The notes under the pieces were generated by a model. That model was not told where the DNA came from, ran no database searches, and worked only from the letters and a program-made list of their open reading frames with translations. From a virus: a stretch of DNA of 52,533 nucleotides. The DNA lies in the IMG/VR virus record IMGVR_UViG_3300014932_000216, positions 1 to 52,533 of that record; one strand, 5' to 3'. A program made the translations under genes and the position numbers. Below, one piece after another: positions 1-7,595 of this stretch (position 1 is the stretch's first letter; each line of letters begins with the position of its first letter).

Positions 1-643
1 CCTGTAGTTTTACCCCCGCCGCCGCCACTAACGGGGCATTTTCTCCGAAGGATGCGTTAAGTCCCTCCATTTTAGTTTTACCCTCCTTTACGGTGAGGAA
101 AAATGAATTGGCAATTTGATCGGCCGTCATTCCTTGGCTTTTGAATGACACCATTGCCGATGTTACAGCCTTAGTTGCGTCGGTAGCAGATGACAACCCT
201 GCAACGCTCAATTTTGCAGATGTTTCCAATACGCCCATTGCGTCCGCTGCGCTTACGCCGGAACTCCTGATTTGATAAAGCGACTCGGTTAGGTCGGATA
301 TTTTAACCGGCACCTTGGCGGCAACTTTCAAAACAGCATCGCCCATATCAGACATGCTTTCCTTTGTAGTATCTACCAGAGTTGCGACATTACCCATCTG
401 CTTTTCAAAGTCAATGGCCGCTTTCGTTGCTAACCCAAGTGGAATCAATAAAGCTGCTGCCATTAATGCAGAGTTCCCCGCAACGCTCATAGCCTCTGCG
501 GATGTTGCTTGGTACGATTGCCTTAGTTTGGCATTCGTCGCCATTGCTGCGGTGCCAAAACGAGTAGTGTCGCCGGTCATTTTATTGACCGGGCGGCTGT
601 ACTGATTTACGGCTGTGAATATGGTTGGAACAATAAACTGCAT
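1..643 (-). CDS. Phage tail tape measure protein, N-terminal part (continues at 52533)
   Basis: This is the N-terminal part of the tape measure protein, which sets tail length and fills the tail tube. The ATG at 643 overlaps the stop of the upstream frameshift ORF (TAATG), which fixes the start. The readable 214 residues contain the typical core: an Ala-rich hydrophobic stretch near residues 55-75, then FEKQMGNVATLVDTT, then the TESLYQIRSSGVSAADAM and FGENAPLVAAAGV segments of the TP901-type core. The frame is open at base 1 and joins in frame to the minus-strand ORF that enters the window at 52533. The gene follows the tail assembly chaperone directly, as in most long-tailed phages. Family assignment is secure; the junction is discussed in the findings. 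Confidence 0.9.
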   Translation of the reverse strand, partial: MQFIVPTIFTAVNQYSRPVNKMTGDTTRFGTAAMATNAKLRQSYQATSAEAMSVAGNSALMAAALLIPLGLATKAAIDFEKQMGNVATLVDTTKESMSDMGDAVLKVAAKVPVKISDLTESLYQIRSSGVSAADAMGVLETSAKLSVAGLSSATDATKAVTSAMVSFKSQGMTADQIANSFFLTVKEGKTKMEGLNASFGENAPLVAAAGVKLQ

Positions 644-849
644 TACTTTTTCCTTGTCAACTCCTTTACTAAGTCATACCAATAAAACAAACCTTTATAA
701 TCCTCCCTATCACAATAAAACCCGTCAATAACAGACGGGTTCCATTTAAAATAACATATCACAATCTTTATCGCGCCATCAATGTCAATTTCAATGTCAC
801 CCTCATCAACCAAGTTTGTTAGATAAAAAAAAGGCTGATACAGTCGCAA
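643..849 (-). CDS. Tail assembly chaperone, -1 frameshift extension ORF
   Basis: This reading frame lies -1 relative to the upstream chaperone ORF and overlaps its end by 31 bases. A run of eight T (minus strand, 825-832) in the overlap reads T TTT TTT in the upstream frame, a canonical -1 slippery site. It is therefore best read as the T-like extension of a GT-type fusion and not as an independently initiated gene. After the shift it would add about 60 residues beginning YLTNLVDEG and ending VKELTRKK. Its stop overlaps the tape measure start. The M at 849 is probably not an initiator. Confidence 0.7.
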   Translation of the reverse strand: MRLYQPFFYLTNLVDEGDIEIDIDGAIKIVICYFKWNPSVIDGFYCDREDYKGLFYWYDLVKELTRKK

Positions 850-1238
850 ATATTCCTATCCTGCGGTTCAAGCTTATCGAGCATTCCGACCGGTTGCTCG
901 GTCAAAAGGCTAGCCACGGCAACGGTTTGGGTTGTTTGATTTTGAACCTTTAGCGCGGAAATTTTCTTATTCACTTCGGAAGGTTCCAGCCGCGACTTGT
1001 AAGTAAGCGTTTCCAGCGCATTTTCTCCGGTAACTTTATCCTTAATGGGGTCGATAAGAGTATGGGTGATTGTGCTATCGTTAGCAATGACAATAAATCC
1101 CAACGAAATGCCTTCCGCAACCGCTTCAACCGCCGGTGTCAACGTCTCCCTTCTTTTGGGTAGCATTCTTTTTTTATCGAGATATGCATTGACATCTTTT
1201 AGCGCTACTTCGTAATCAATTTTTATTTCAAAAGACAT
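819..1238 (-). CDS. Tail assembly chaperone (Mu gp41 / lambda G-like position)
   Basis: A 139-residue protein between tail tube and tape measure, the position of tail assembly chaperones that coat the tape measure protein during tail polymerisation. The sequence is mainly charged and helical, without clear domain motifs. Assignment rests on position and on the -1 frameshift site at its 3' end, a conserved hallmark of this gene class in long-tailed phages. The unshifted product ends SLFFI. Confidence 0.7.
   Translation of the reverse strand: MSFEIKIDYEVALKDVNAYLDKKRMLPKRRETLTPAVEAVAEGISLGFIVIANDSTITHTLIDPIKDKVTGENALETLTYKSRLEPSEVNKKISALKVQNQTTQTVAVASLLTEQPVGMLDKLEPQDRNICDCISLFFI
825..832 (-). 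promoter_or_regulatory. Probable -1 ribosomal frameshift slippery site
   Basis: On the minus strand CC is followed by eight T and ATC TAA. In the chaperone frame the codons are CTT TTT TTT ATC TAA, so T TTT TTT matches X XXY YYZ. A one-base backward slip places the ribosome in the open frame that ends at 643. Five bases after the T run the zero-frame stop is reached. Confidence 0.65.
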
Positions 1239-1256
1239 GAGAGGTGGTATTTAGAG

Positions 1257-1658
1257 TTAGATTATTTGTAATGAACCGCCGCCAGCTACCTTGACGGGTA
1301 TTTTGCTATCCATGCCGGACGCGGTTAATGCGCCAACCGGCTTGCCTGTTATTTTATAAACAGTGCCGTTTATGTTTGTGCCTGTCCATACGCCAAATAC
1401 GGGGTCGCCTTGCAGGGCTTGCAGATTTTCGATAGTCCCATCTCCGGGACTCCCGGCCAATGTGAATGAAAGCGACGCCCGCTGCAATGTCATCTTATCG
1501 ACCATTACACCCTTCCCGGTTATCGCGGTATCGTCATCATCTGACATTATCGCGCCGAGTTGATATGTGCTATCCTCGCTGCCATACGGGTCAAAGGTGA
1601 ATGAACCAAGGGTAGGGTGGTTGCAGGTTATGTCCGTAAGTGATCCGCCGCTTGGCAT
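1257..1658 (-). CDS. Phage tail tube protein
   Basis: A 133-residue beta-rich protein between the sheath and chaperone genes. It starts MPSGGSLTDITCNHPTLGSF and has the polar, Gly/Thr-rich character and roughly the length of contractile-tail tube (Mu gpM-like) proteins. It forms the inner tube through which DNA passes. The assignment is from order (sheath, tube, chaperone, tape measure) and size, not from a diagnostic motif. Confidence 0.7.
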   Translation of the reverse strand: MPSGGSLTDITCNHPTLGSFTFDPYGSEDSTYQLGAIMSDDDDTAITGKGVMVDKMTLQRASLSFTLAGSPGDGTIENLQALQGDPVFGVWTGTNINGTVYKITGKPVGALTASGMDSKIPVKVAGGGSLQII

Positions 1659-1673
1659 AGAATGAATGATTTA

Positions 1674-3194
1674 TTAATTACTAAAATTTGAACCTGCCGC
1701 TACTGTTGTAGCCAAAATGTAGGCCGTACCCGTGCGCTTATACGACCATGTATTATCAAGCCGGTTGTTATTGCTAGGGTTGATAATAACGGTTACGCTA
1801 TTTTTTGAGAATGTATCGTCCGCTATCCACGCCTTTGTGACTATCTGGTCGATGTAGTCGAAAATCAACCCCTTTAATTGCTTTGGCTTAATGATTTTTG
1901 CCGCGTTCACATTATCGCTGTCCTTGCATATGGTCGCGCCCTGTACGTTGGTAATCTCAATCAACTTCAACCCATAGGCTATGTTAAAATCAATCATCAG
2001 GTTGCGCGCAAAGCGATATGCGGGCGTAAGGGTGCCGTCAAAGAATGTAGTAACGAATTGCTGAACCTTCCATTGATTCTGCTCAATGATAATAGTTGAA
2101 CACCCAGCCTGCACGTAGGTATCGCGTATGTTGTAATTCATCATTGCAGGAACCGTACCGGCGGGAGGTAATGGCATATCTGGGTAAACCTGTCCGTAAA
2201 CATCATCTTTAGGGTCGTTAGCCCATGTATTGCCGGAAAGAACAGCCATGTTAGCGGCTGCTTCGTAATGTTGCGCGGGGCTTAAAGGGGCTGGACAAAT
2301 AGCTATTGTACATTGTGCGCTACGAGGTGATGTAAAGCTTGTTGGGTCGTCATCTACGCTACCTGTAAGGGCAACAAACGGTTTGAATGTAATACCGGCG
2401 AATCTGCCAGTACCGCCGCTTTGCGCCGGGAATCCATTAGCCGCTTCAAGTGCTGTACAAACCGTTGCATTCTCGCCGTAGCAATTAATTATCTGAGTAC
2501 CCCATTCGCTACCGAATAAAGTAAGGGCATTTGTTACGCTCGGTGTTCCTACTCCTGCCTGAGTTTCGGCCACGGTGTAGGTAAGTGATGTAGATGGAGC
2601 CAAAGACGCATCCATAGTAAGCCCAAGCGTTTCCGCCGTCAGTCCATACCATTTGGTAGTGACGGTAACAACCGCGCCAGATGACGTAGCGGTTACGGGA
2701 CTTCCGGCAACTGCATTGATGGCATTTTTTATCTTTGTTGCAACTGCCGTAGCCGTATCGGCACTAGCGATATTCACCTGATAGTATGCGCCATCTACAT
2801 TATTGCGGCCACCTACATTTACGTAGTGTGTGCCGCCTGCTGTAGCCGGGCCGGTAACGGTAATAGTCTGAATCCTTGCTGCTGCGCTGTCCGCTTCGGC
2901 TTGTGGATAGGCATACACAGGAACATTCGTGCCGCCACCATTGATTGGGAATAAAATGCGGCAAACGGCATGAATTGGCGAACCTGCACCGTATAATGTG
3001 GCAGCCTGTGTCGCCGATGTGATTTGCGCCGGAGTGTCCGCCACCAATGCGCCTTGATTGGCGTGGTTGGCTTCGCCGAGAATGTTTATCCTCTGTGGCA
3101 GATTATCGGTAGTCGTATTGAAATTGCCGGAAGTGAGCATGTAACCCACCGCTGCGGCGATTCTGTTTTGCGATACCGAATTACTTACTGACAT
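1674..3194 (-). CDS. Contractile tail sheath protein
   Basis: A 506-residue protein with the features of the Mu gpL / sheath family: an N-terminal region, a variable Thr/Ala-rich insertion (about residues 105-215) and a C-terminal domain with the pattern RFARNLMIDFNIAYGLKLIE followed by IKPKQLKGLIFDYIDQ and a terminal beta strand near TWSYKRTGTAYILA. It polymerises around the tube and contracts on infection, so the phage is a myovirus. The start at 3194 lies 40 bases after a promoter-like repeat that also occurs at 38029, and no gene lies closer upstream. Confidence 0.85.
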   Translation of the reverse strand: MSVSNSVSQNRIAAAVGYMLTSGNFNTTTDNLPQRINILGEANHANQGALVADTPAQITSATQAATLYGAGSPIHAVCRILFPINGGGTNVPVYAYPQAEADSAAARIQTITVTGPATAGGTHYVNVGGRNNVDGAYYQVNIASADTATAVATKIKNAINAVAGSPVTATSSGAVVTVTTKWYGLTAETLGLTMDASLAPSTSLTYTVAETQAGVGTPSVTNALTLFGSEWGTQIINCYGENATVCTALEAANGFPAQSGGTGRFAGITFKPFVALTGSVDDDPTSFTSPRSAQCTIAICPAPLSPAQHYEAAANMAVLSGNTWANDPKDDVYGQVYPDMPLPPAGTVPAMMNYNIRDTYVQAGCSTIIIEQNQWKVQQFVTTFFDGTLTPAYRFARNLMIDFNIAYGLKLIEITNVQGATICKDSDNVNAAKIIKPKQLKGLIFDYIDQIVTKAWIADDTFSKNSVTVIINPSNNNRLDNTWSYKRTGTAYILATTVAAGSNFSN

Positions 3195-3233
3195 GGAAGA
3201 TAATTATTTCCATGCAAGGTAAAATGAGGATAA

Positions 3234-3266
3234 GCGGGGGTAATATTTTAAGCCCTAGCGGGGCTA
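3234..3266 (-). promoter_or_regulatory. Repeated late promoter-like element with hairpin (copy 1)
   Basis: The plus strand reads CGGGGGTAATATTTTAAGCCC, then TAGC, then GGGGCTAT. The AGCCC/GGGCT arms form a small hairpin, and on the minus strand it is followed by an AT-rich TTAAAATATTACC. The same element (20 of 21 bases, then the hairpin) is found at 38029-38062. Both copies lie 40-46 bases before the start of a minus-strand late gene. Confidence 0.5.
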
Positions 3267-3294
3267 TTATTATTTAGCTGTAGTCGTTGAGAAT

Positions 3295-3699
3295 TTATTT
3301 TTTGACAAATTCGCCGAAAAATTTATTCCCCTTAATGCCCATGAACTCAATAAACTTAGCTTGTACTTCTGGTGATTTGTACTCGGTTATGTAATCAATG
3401 GGTGTATTCCGTTTTAAAAAATCATCCCTCTGATCCGGATTTAAACTGTCGGCATACCACTTAATTGAAGTTTCCACAATAGATATTTTCTCATCCGGCG
3501 CGGGTATGCGAGTTTCGTTGATTACGGAGAAGTCGTGGTCGTAAAACCGCTTATCTTCTCCGGCAATACGCCACATTAGATCAGACCCATCGCCATTATT
3601 ACAATACCACAATGCCGCCCGCCAGTGATCTCCGTAGAATTTAAGCTCATCGTCGGTCGTATCTATCTTCACCCAATAATAACCAGATTTGCGTTCCAT
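3295..3699 (-). CDS. Hypothetical protein starting MERKSGYYWVKI
   Basis: A 134-residue protein of unknown function. It begins MERKSGYYWVKI and contains INETRIPAPDE; the protein at 6097-5744 begins MERKEGYYWVR and has INETRIPTPDE, so the two are paralogues on either side of the large terminase. The GYYWV start followed by a Trp-containing beta-rich stretch resembles small DUF551-like phage proteins. The leader carries the GCAAACCACATG boundary sequence shared with several neighbouring genes. Confidence 0.6.
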   Translation of the reverse strand: MERKSGYYWVKIDTTDDELKFYGDHWRAALWYCNNGDGSDLMWRIAGEDKRFYDHDFSVINETRIPAPDEKISIVETSIKWYADSLNPDQRDDFLKRNTPIDYITEYKSPEVQAKFIEFMGIKGNKFFGEFVKK

Positions 3700-3709
3700 G
3701 TGGTTTGCT

Positions 3710-5707
3710 TTAACTCAATACAAAATTAACAAAATCAGTCCATGTAAATTCCTTTTCGCCCTGCTCCTTGCCAACACGAGCAACAATAATATCTCTTAAT
3801 GCCATCGCGTATATCCGGCAATCAAACATGTGATTCTGCACTACACTATTTTTCTTAGCCCACCGAAACAGACTACTGCCGTCTTTATTTTTTATCATAC
3901 TCCTGCTCTCCGCCTCGAAATGCGAAAAGTAATTTTCATACATATACAGTCCGTTGGTTGGGTTCGGGAAGTTCATGTAATTGGGCGGCTGTGTATCGTC
4001 TTTGCCGGATTCCCATTTCAGTTTCATATATTCCGCTAACTTGTCTTTGAACAAGCCAACTTGCAGGTAATACACGTCATTACGTGCGGCACCCACATTG
4101 AATAGCTTTAGATTGTCTCCGTGGGCCTTATATTTTTCCTCCCTGAATCCACGCACCCCGACGGTTGGATTTGCCGGGTATCTGCCAATTGTCCAGTCGA
4201 TAAACGGTTCGATATGCTCAGACATATGCCCCATATCTATACCGGGCGTGTTGACCTGATAAAATAACCCATCATCGCCCTTGTACCAATCCCTCATTAT
4301 CTTGTCCAATTCCGGCCACACACTATTTGGCCGGTTGTGTTCATACGTCCAATGCTTGCGGTCTGCCTTATTTGAACCTTCGCGGGGAATAAAAGTACCT
4401 ACGGATCCGTGGAGTACTGAATATGTAGCCCCGGTTTCACTATGTGCGAGTATCTCAAAATCAATTCTGGCATCATCTAGCGTACCGTTACCGTCCGTTC
4501 CCATTGTGAGTAACACAATGCGTCCGTTTCCGTCTTTTTTGCTTAATTCTACAGGGACAATGCCGGGAAGATAATCTCGGTAGTGCATTATGTCGGTCGC
4601 TTTAGGAGCTTCGGCAAGTTCCTGGTATGTCTCACCGAGGCATGTATTTACAAAAACCTTCCATTCACCCTCTTTTCGCGGTTCATTGTATGGGTTCGCC
4701 TCTACGTAGTTATTGACGTATCGCCACCAATCATACATGCCCAATGGGGCGTAAAGACTGGAAATATGGTAGCTGTAATAACCCTCCTGCGAAGGTATTG
4801 CGGTTGGGTTCCAATAACCATCATTCAATTGTTGGTGCTTATTGTTGTCCTTGAAAAATCCGGCGCACTTTTGGCAGATATACCCAACACTGCTTTTGAT
4901 CGGCTTATTCAAATCGTCGGGCTTCCAGTAGATGCCGCCACCTTCCGGCGTACTCCAAACAAGCTCAATGAATTCATGGCAATGCGGGCATGGTATTAGA
5001 AACTTTCTTTTGTCGCCAAGTTCATATGCCGGCTCAATATTGCTCGTCCCTTTTACCTGCGGCGTGCTTATGTAAAATATCTTATGGGTGTCAGCGTAAG
5101 ATGCAAACCGCTGCTCTATCAATTTTCGTATATCTCCGTCAGATTCGGACACCTTTTTAAAACGCTCGAAGTCGTCAAAAAAACCTATCTGCCAATCTAC
5201 CTGTGCAAAATTCTTGTGATTGTTTGCGCTGCCAAGCGTAACATATCCGCCGGGAAATTCTTTGAGTAAATTAGTGTCGCCGGATTTGTTGTTGCGGTTT
5301 CTGAGTGCTTGCGGCCTGATATAGTTACGCAACCCGCAACTATCAATCATCAAATCAACCTTCCCCATCGCCTTTTCTACGAGGTCGGGCGCGCCAACAA
5401 TAAAGGCAATATTAGCGGGATGGTTCTTTATCGCCCACCCGATTCCGGGGTAAATTACACCGCTCGAAAATCCAATTTGGGCTCCTTTCATTACGGCAAC
5501 CCATCTCGCCGGGTGGTCGGGCATCAGGCAATCGATAATCTCGCGGGTGTACGGTGTTTTGGAGTACTTGAACGGCCCCGGAAAGGGCTTTTGCATTATC
5601 ATATTCTGCTCAGTCCAATCGGACGGCTTAATATCAGATAGCAGGACGTTTCCGGCGTCAATTATGCTGTGAAGTTGCGGGATATATAGGTTGGAGTCGT
5701 TGAACAT
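3710..5707 (-). CDS. Terminase large subunit, lambda GpA type
   Basis: A 665-residue packaging motor and nuclease (lambda gpA is 641). Visible features: a degenerate Walker A, KGAQIGFS (about residues 74-81); a Walker B-like GFFDDFERF (about 174-182); a zinc-binding pair CPHC...CQKC (about 238-282), typical of the GpA ATPase/nuclease linker; and DMGHMSEHIEPF in the nuclease half. It cuts concatemers and pumps DNA into the prohead through the portal. GpA-type enzymes usually make cohesive ends, so cos packaging is expected. Start at 5707 is the only ATG before the conserved TEQNMIMQKPFPGPF region. Confidence 0.9.
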   Translation of the reverse strand: MFNDSNLYIPQLHSIIDAGNVLLSDIKPSDWTEQNMIMQKPFPGPFKYSKTPYTREIIDCLMPDHPARWVAVMKGAQIGFSSGVIYPGIGWAIKNHPANIAFIVGAPDLVEKAMGKVDLMIDSCGLRNYIRPQALRNRNNKSGDTNLLKEFPGGYVTLGSANNHKNFAQVDWQIGFFDDFERFKKVSESDGDIRKLIEQRFASYADTHKIFYISTPQVKGTSNIEPAYELGDKRKFLIPCPHCHEFIELVWSTPEGGGIYWKPDDLNKPIKSSVGYICQKCAGFFKDNNKHQQLNDGYWNPTAIPSQEGYYSYHISSLYAPLGMYDWWRYVNNYVEANPYNEPRKEGEWKVFVNTCLGETYQELAEAPKATDIMHYRDYLPGIVPVELSKKDGNGRIVLLTMGTDGNGTLDDARIDFEILAHSETGATYSVLHGSVGTFIPREGSNKADRKHWTYEHNRPNSVWPELDKIMRDWYKGDDGLFYQVNTPGIDMGHMSEHIEPFIDWTIGRYPANPTVGVRGFREEKYKAHGDNLKLFNVGAARNDVYYLQVGLFKDKLAEYMKLKWESGKDDTQPPNYMNFPNPTNGLYMYENYFSHFEAESRSMIKNKDGSSLFRWAKKNSVVQNHMFDCRIYAMALRDIIVARVGKEQGEKEFTWTDFVNFVLS

Positions 5708-5743
5708 TTATTTATGCAAATTCCGTGTAGGTGTGGAGGGCCA

Positions 5744-6097
5744 TTAGATTAAATTTTCTAATTCCCGAATCTCAGCATCGGTAAATGTCACATCGCTGTC
5801 TGGGTGGTTATTGCATCCCGGAAAGAAGTTAGTACCCTCTGTTTGATATACATGATTTATATATTTTTTTAGAATTAACCTATAATCAAGAGATGTGACG
5901 AAGATTTTATTATTGGTATCGGTAAGGGGCGGATCCTCTTCATCCGGCGTGGGTATGCGGGTTTCGTTGATTTCTAATAGTTTAATAGGTTTTACACTAT
6001 GAAGCCCTATTCCATCAGCAAAATTATTCCCGTCAAAATGCGCTACATGCCATCCTGATAATGATCTCACCCAATAATAACCTTCTTTGCGCTCCAT
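5744..6097 (-). CDS. Hypothetical protein starting MERKEGYYWVR
   Basis: A 117-residue paralogue of the protein at 3699-3295: shared N-terminus MERK-GYYWV, a WHVAHFDGNNFADG segment and the INETRIPTPDE motif near residue 45. The C-terminus is unrelated. Function unknown; the beta-rich GYYWV domain resembles DUF551-like phage proteins. It lies directly upstream of the large terminase. Confidence 0.55.
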   Translation of the reverse strand: MERKEGYYWVRSLSGWHVAHFDGNNFADGIGLHSVKPIKLLEINETRIPTPDEEDPPLTDTNNKIFVTSLDYRLILKKYINHVYQTEGTNFFPGCNNHPDSDVTFTDAEIRELENLI

Positions 6098-6103
6098 AAT
6101 TAG

Positions 6104-6295
6104 TTATTCAATAATGATAAATTGCTTTCTCGCGTCTGCCATTTGCGCCTCGTTTGGTTCGTGTCCTAGCATCAACGCGATATGGTGTTTTGTAAGCATA
6201 GCGGTATGTGGCCCTTTGGTGCTACCTTGTTGTTTTAGCCATTCGGCGGCCTCGGCAAGTGCTTTATTCTGGTCTATAGGTTCTTTGCGCTCCAT
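6104..6295 (-). CDS. Small hypothetical protein starting MERKEPIDQ
   Basis: A 63-residue helical protein of unknown function. It shares only the first MERKE with its neighbours. The leader (AACTAAACCACATG) is a variant of the conserved boundary sequence of this gene cluster. Confidence 0.5.
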   Translation of the reverse strand: MERKEPIDQNKALAEAAEWLKQQGSTKGPHTAMLTKHHIALMLGHEPNEAQMADARKQFIIIE

Positions 6296-6300
6296 GTGGT

Positions 6301-6411
6301 TTAGTTATGTTTAAAATAATCATTCATCCAAGCCCATCTTGCAAGGATGGCAAGTGCAATAAGTAGAAATAAACCTATTTTCTCGAAAATACTGGGCCAG
6401 TCGCGCTTCAT
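6301..6411 (-). CDS. Small single-pass membrane protein
   Basis: A 36-residue ORF, MKRDWPSIFEKIGLFLLIAL and onwards, with one hydrophobic segment (about residues 12-26) and a short charged tail ending DYFKHN. The start ATG is reached from the upstream gene through AAAACTAAACCATATG, like its neighbours. Function unknown. Confidence 0.5.
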   Translation of the reverse strand: MKRDWPSIFEKIGLFLLIALAILARWAWMNDYFKHN

Positions 6412-6416
6412 ATGGT

Positions 6417-6713
6417 TTAGTTTTTAAGACAGAAAATAACTTTTATTTCCTCGCGTGCTGGCAATCTCATTAATTCAGATAAATCCATCGGCGGCTGAAC
6501 TTCGCGAAAACACCTGCTACATATGCCAAGCGGCAGCCTCAACTCTTCAAAATAAAGCATAACATACTTCTTTTGTTTTGCCATATCGCCAAAAGTGTAT
6601 GGCTCTATATCTGTAATAGTAAGTATGTCGCCTTTGTTTGGATAATTAAAACCCCAATCCCTGCGAACATCGTCGAAATCTTCTATTGCTTGAACTAAAC
6701 TACCTATTTGCAT
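6417..6713 (-). CDS. Hypothetical protein with CSRC motif
   Basis: A 98-residue protein of unknown function. The first half (SLVQAIEDFDD, YPNKGDILTITDIEPYTF) looks like a small SH3-like beta barrel. The C-terminal half has one CSRC pair, not enough for a zinc knuckle by itself. The start ATG follows AAAAAGCAAACCGC, a copy of the cluster's shared leader. Confidence 0.5.
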   Translation of the reverse strand: MQIGSLVQAIEDFDDVRRDWGFNYPNKGDILTITDIEPYTFGDMAKQKKYVMLYFEELRLPLGICSRCFREVQPPMDLSELMRLPAREEIKVIFCLKN

Positions 6714-6725
6714 GCGGTTTGCTTT

Positions 6726-6830
6726 TTAAATAAAAAAATGCTCCTTGCCATCAATAATTAGAGAGAATGGGAGCTGATACTTGCCAGACAATAGGGCATC
6801 AATCCCCGCTGTAAATATTTTTGTGGTCAT
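6726..6830 (-). CDS. Small hypothetical ORF (34 residues)
   Basis: The ORF MTTKIFTAGIDALLSGKYQL and onwards ends DGKEHFFI. Its ATG overlaps the stop of the preceding gene (ATGA at 6827-6830) and is preceded by AAAAAGCAAACCAC. Translational coupling and this shared leader are the only support. Function unknown. Confidence 0.4.
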   Translation of the reverse strand: MTTKIFTAGIDALLSGKYQLPFSLIIDGKEHFFI

Positions 6831-7462
6831 GTGGTTTGCTTTTTAACTGCGTAATCATTCACGATAATAACAACAGCGCGTTTACTCATCTCTGTCGCCT
6901 TGGTAATAGCGGTATTTATCCATTTCACGCTTTCACCTTTAGATACCGCCACATCTGCGCCAGATAGATCGTATTTCTTTGCCAGCAGCCTCAACCATTC
7001 GTCGAATTCATCCTTGTAAGCCTTAGATATGCTTTGGTTGTGTTGAAGAAAAACAGGCATAACGAGGGCGTAGGGGATAACTTCGCCCCGGATTTTCTCG
7101 GTCTTTAGGGCTAAAAGTTCTGAATTCCGTTCAGATACAAGCGCATCAAAGTGTTTTTTGTTCCTTTCGGAAATAGGGAGGGGTAAAATGCCGCTTTCGT
7201 CTGGCTCTCCTTCATATTCACTAGACGGCTCGATAAATGTTTCCTCGCGAGGTATTTGAACAGGTTTGGGTTTTAGCCCTTTATGCTCAGTCAATCCTTT
7301 AGCCTCCCGTTTGTTGAAAAAACTTACATTCTTTTCATGGTTGGTATCTATCATATCGCCGTCAGCAACAACAGAACCACGTTTTGGATTAATATAAACC
7401 ATCAATGCCCGGCGAGGCATATTACACTTTGTTGCAAACTGGTCTATCGTAAGAATTGCCAT
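6827..7462 (-). CDS. Putative terminase small subunit (Nu1-like)
   Basis: A 211-residue protein. The N-terminus (LTIDQFATKCNMPRRALMVYI) looks like a short winged-helix DNA-binding segment, followed by a charged linker. The C-terminus has SERNSELLALKTEKIRGEVI, which resembles the helical, R-G-E-containing region of lambda Nu1-like packaging proteins. Two exact 10-base direct repeats at 7461-7490 abut its start codon. It precedes the large terminase by five small genes. The alternative is a DNA-binding regulator; the packaging role is inferred from layout and partial resemblance. Confidence 0.5.
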   Translation of the reverse strand: MAILTIDQFATKCNMPRRALMVYINPKRGSVVADGDMIDTNHEKNVSFFNKREAKGLTEHKGLKPKPVQIPREETFIEPSSEYEGEPDESGILPLPISERNKKHFDALVSERNSELLALKTEKIRGEVIPYALVMPVFLQHNQSISKAYKDEFDEWLRLLAKKYDLSGADVAVSKGESVKWINTAITKATEMSKRAVVIIVNDYAVKKQTT

Positions 7463-7502
7463 TGTTGCAAATATACGAAGATTGTTGCAACATTACTGCA
7501 AC
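7461..7502 (-). promoter_or_regulatory. Direct repeats and -7 box before the small terminase candidate
   Basis: ATTGTTGCAA occurs at 7461-7470 and again at 7481-7490, exactly 20 bases apart, and an inverted TGCAAC follows at 7497-7502. Between the two repeats the minus strand has a perfect Bacteroidetes-type -7 box, TATATTTG (7475-7468), only a few bases before the ATG at 7462. No good -33 box is seen at the usual distance. This could be an operator or a cosB-like binding region. Confidence 0.5.
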
Positions 7503-7595
7503 GCTTTTTGAAAAATATCGATACACCCAAACTTTCGAGAAGTTCCATACATTGCACCTATTGAAATATATTCTGGGAGTACCTATTGTTTTTTA

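Noticed and set aside
4583-4999. Long plus-strand ORF inside the large terminase
   Set aside because: Antisense shadow of a well conserved gene; amino acid composition and lack of a start context do not support it.
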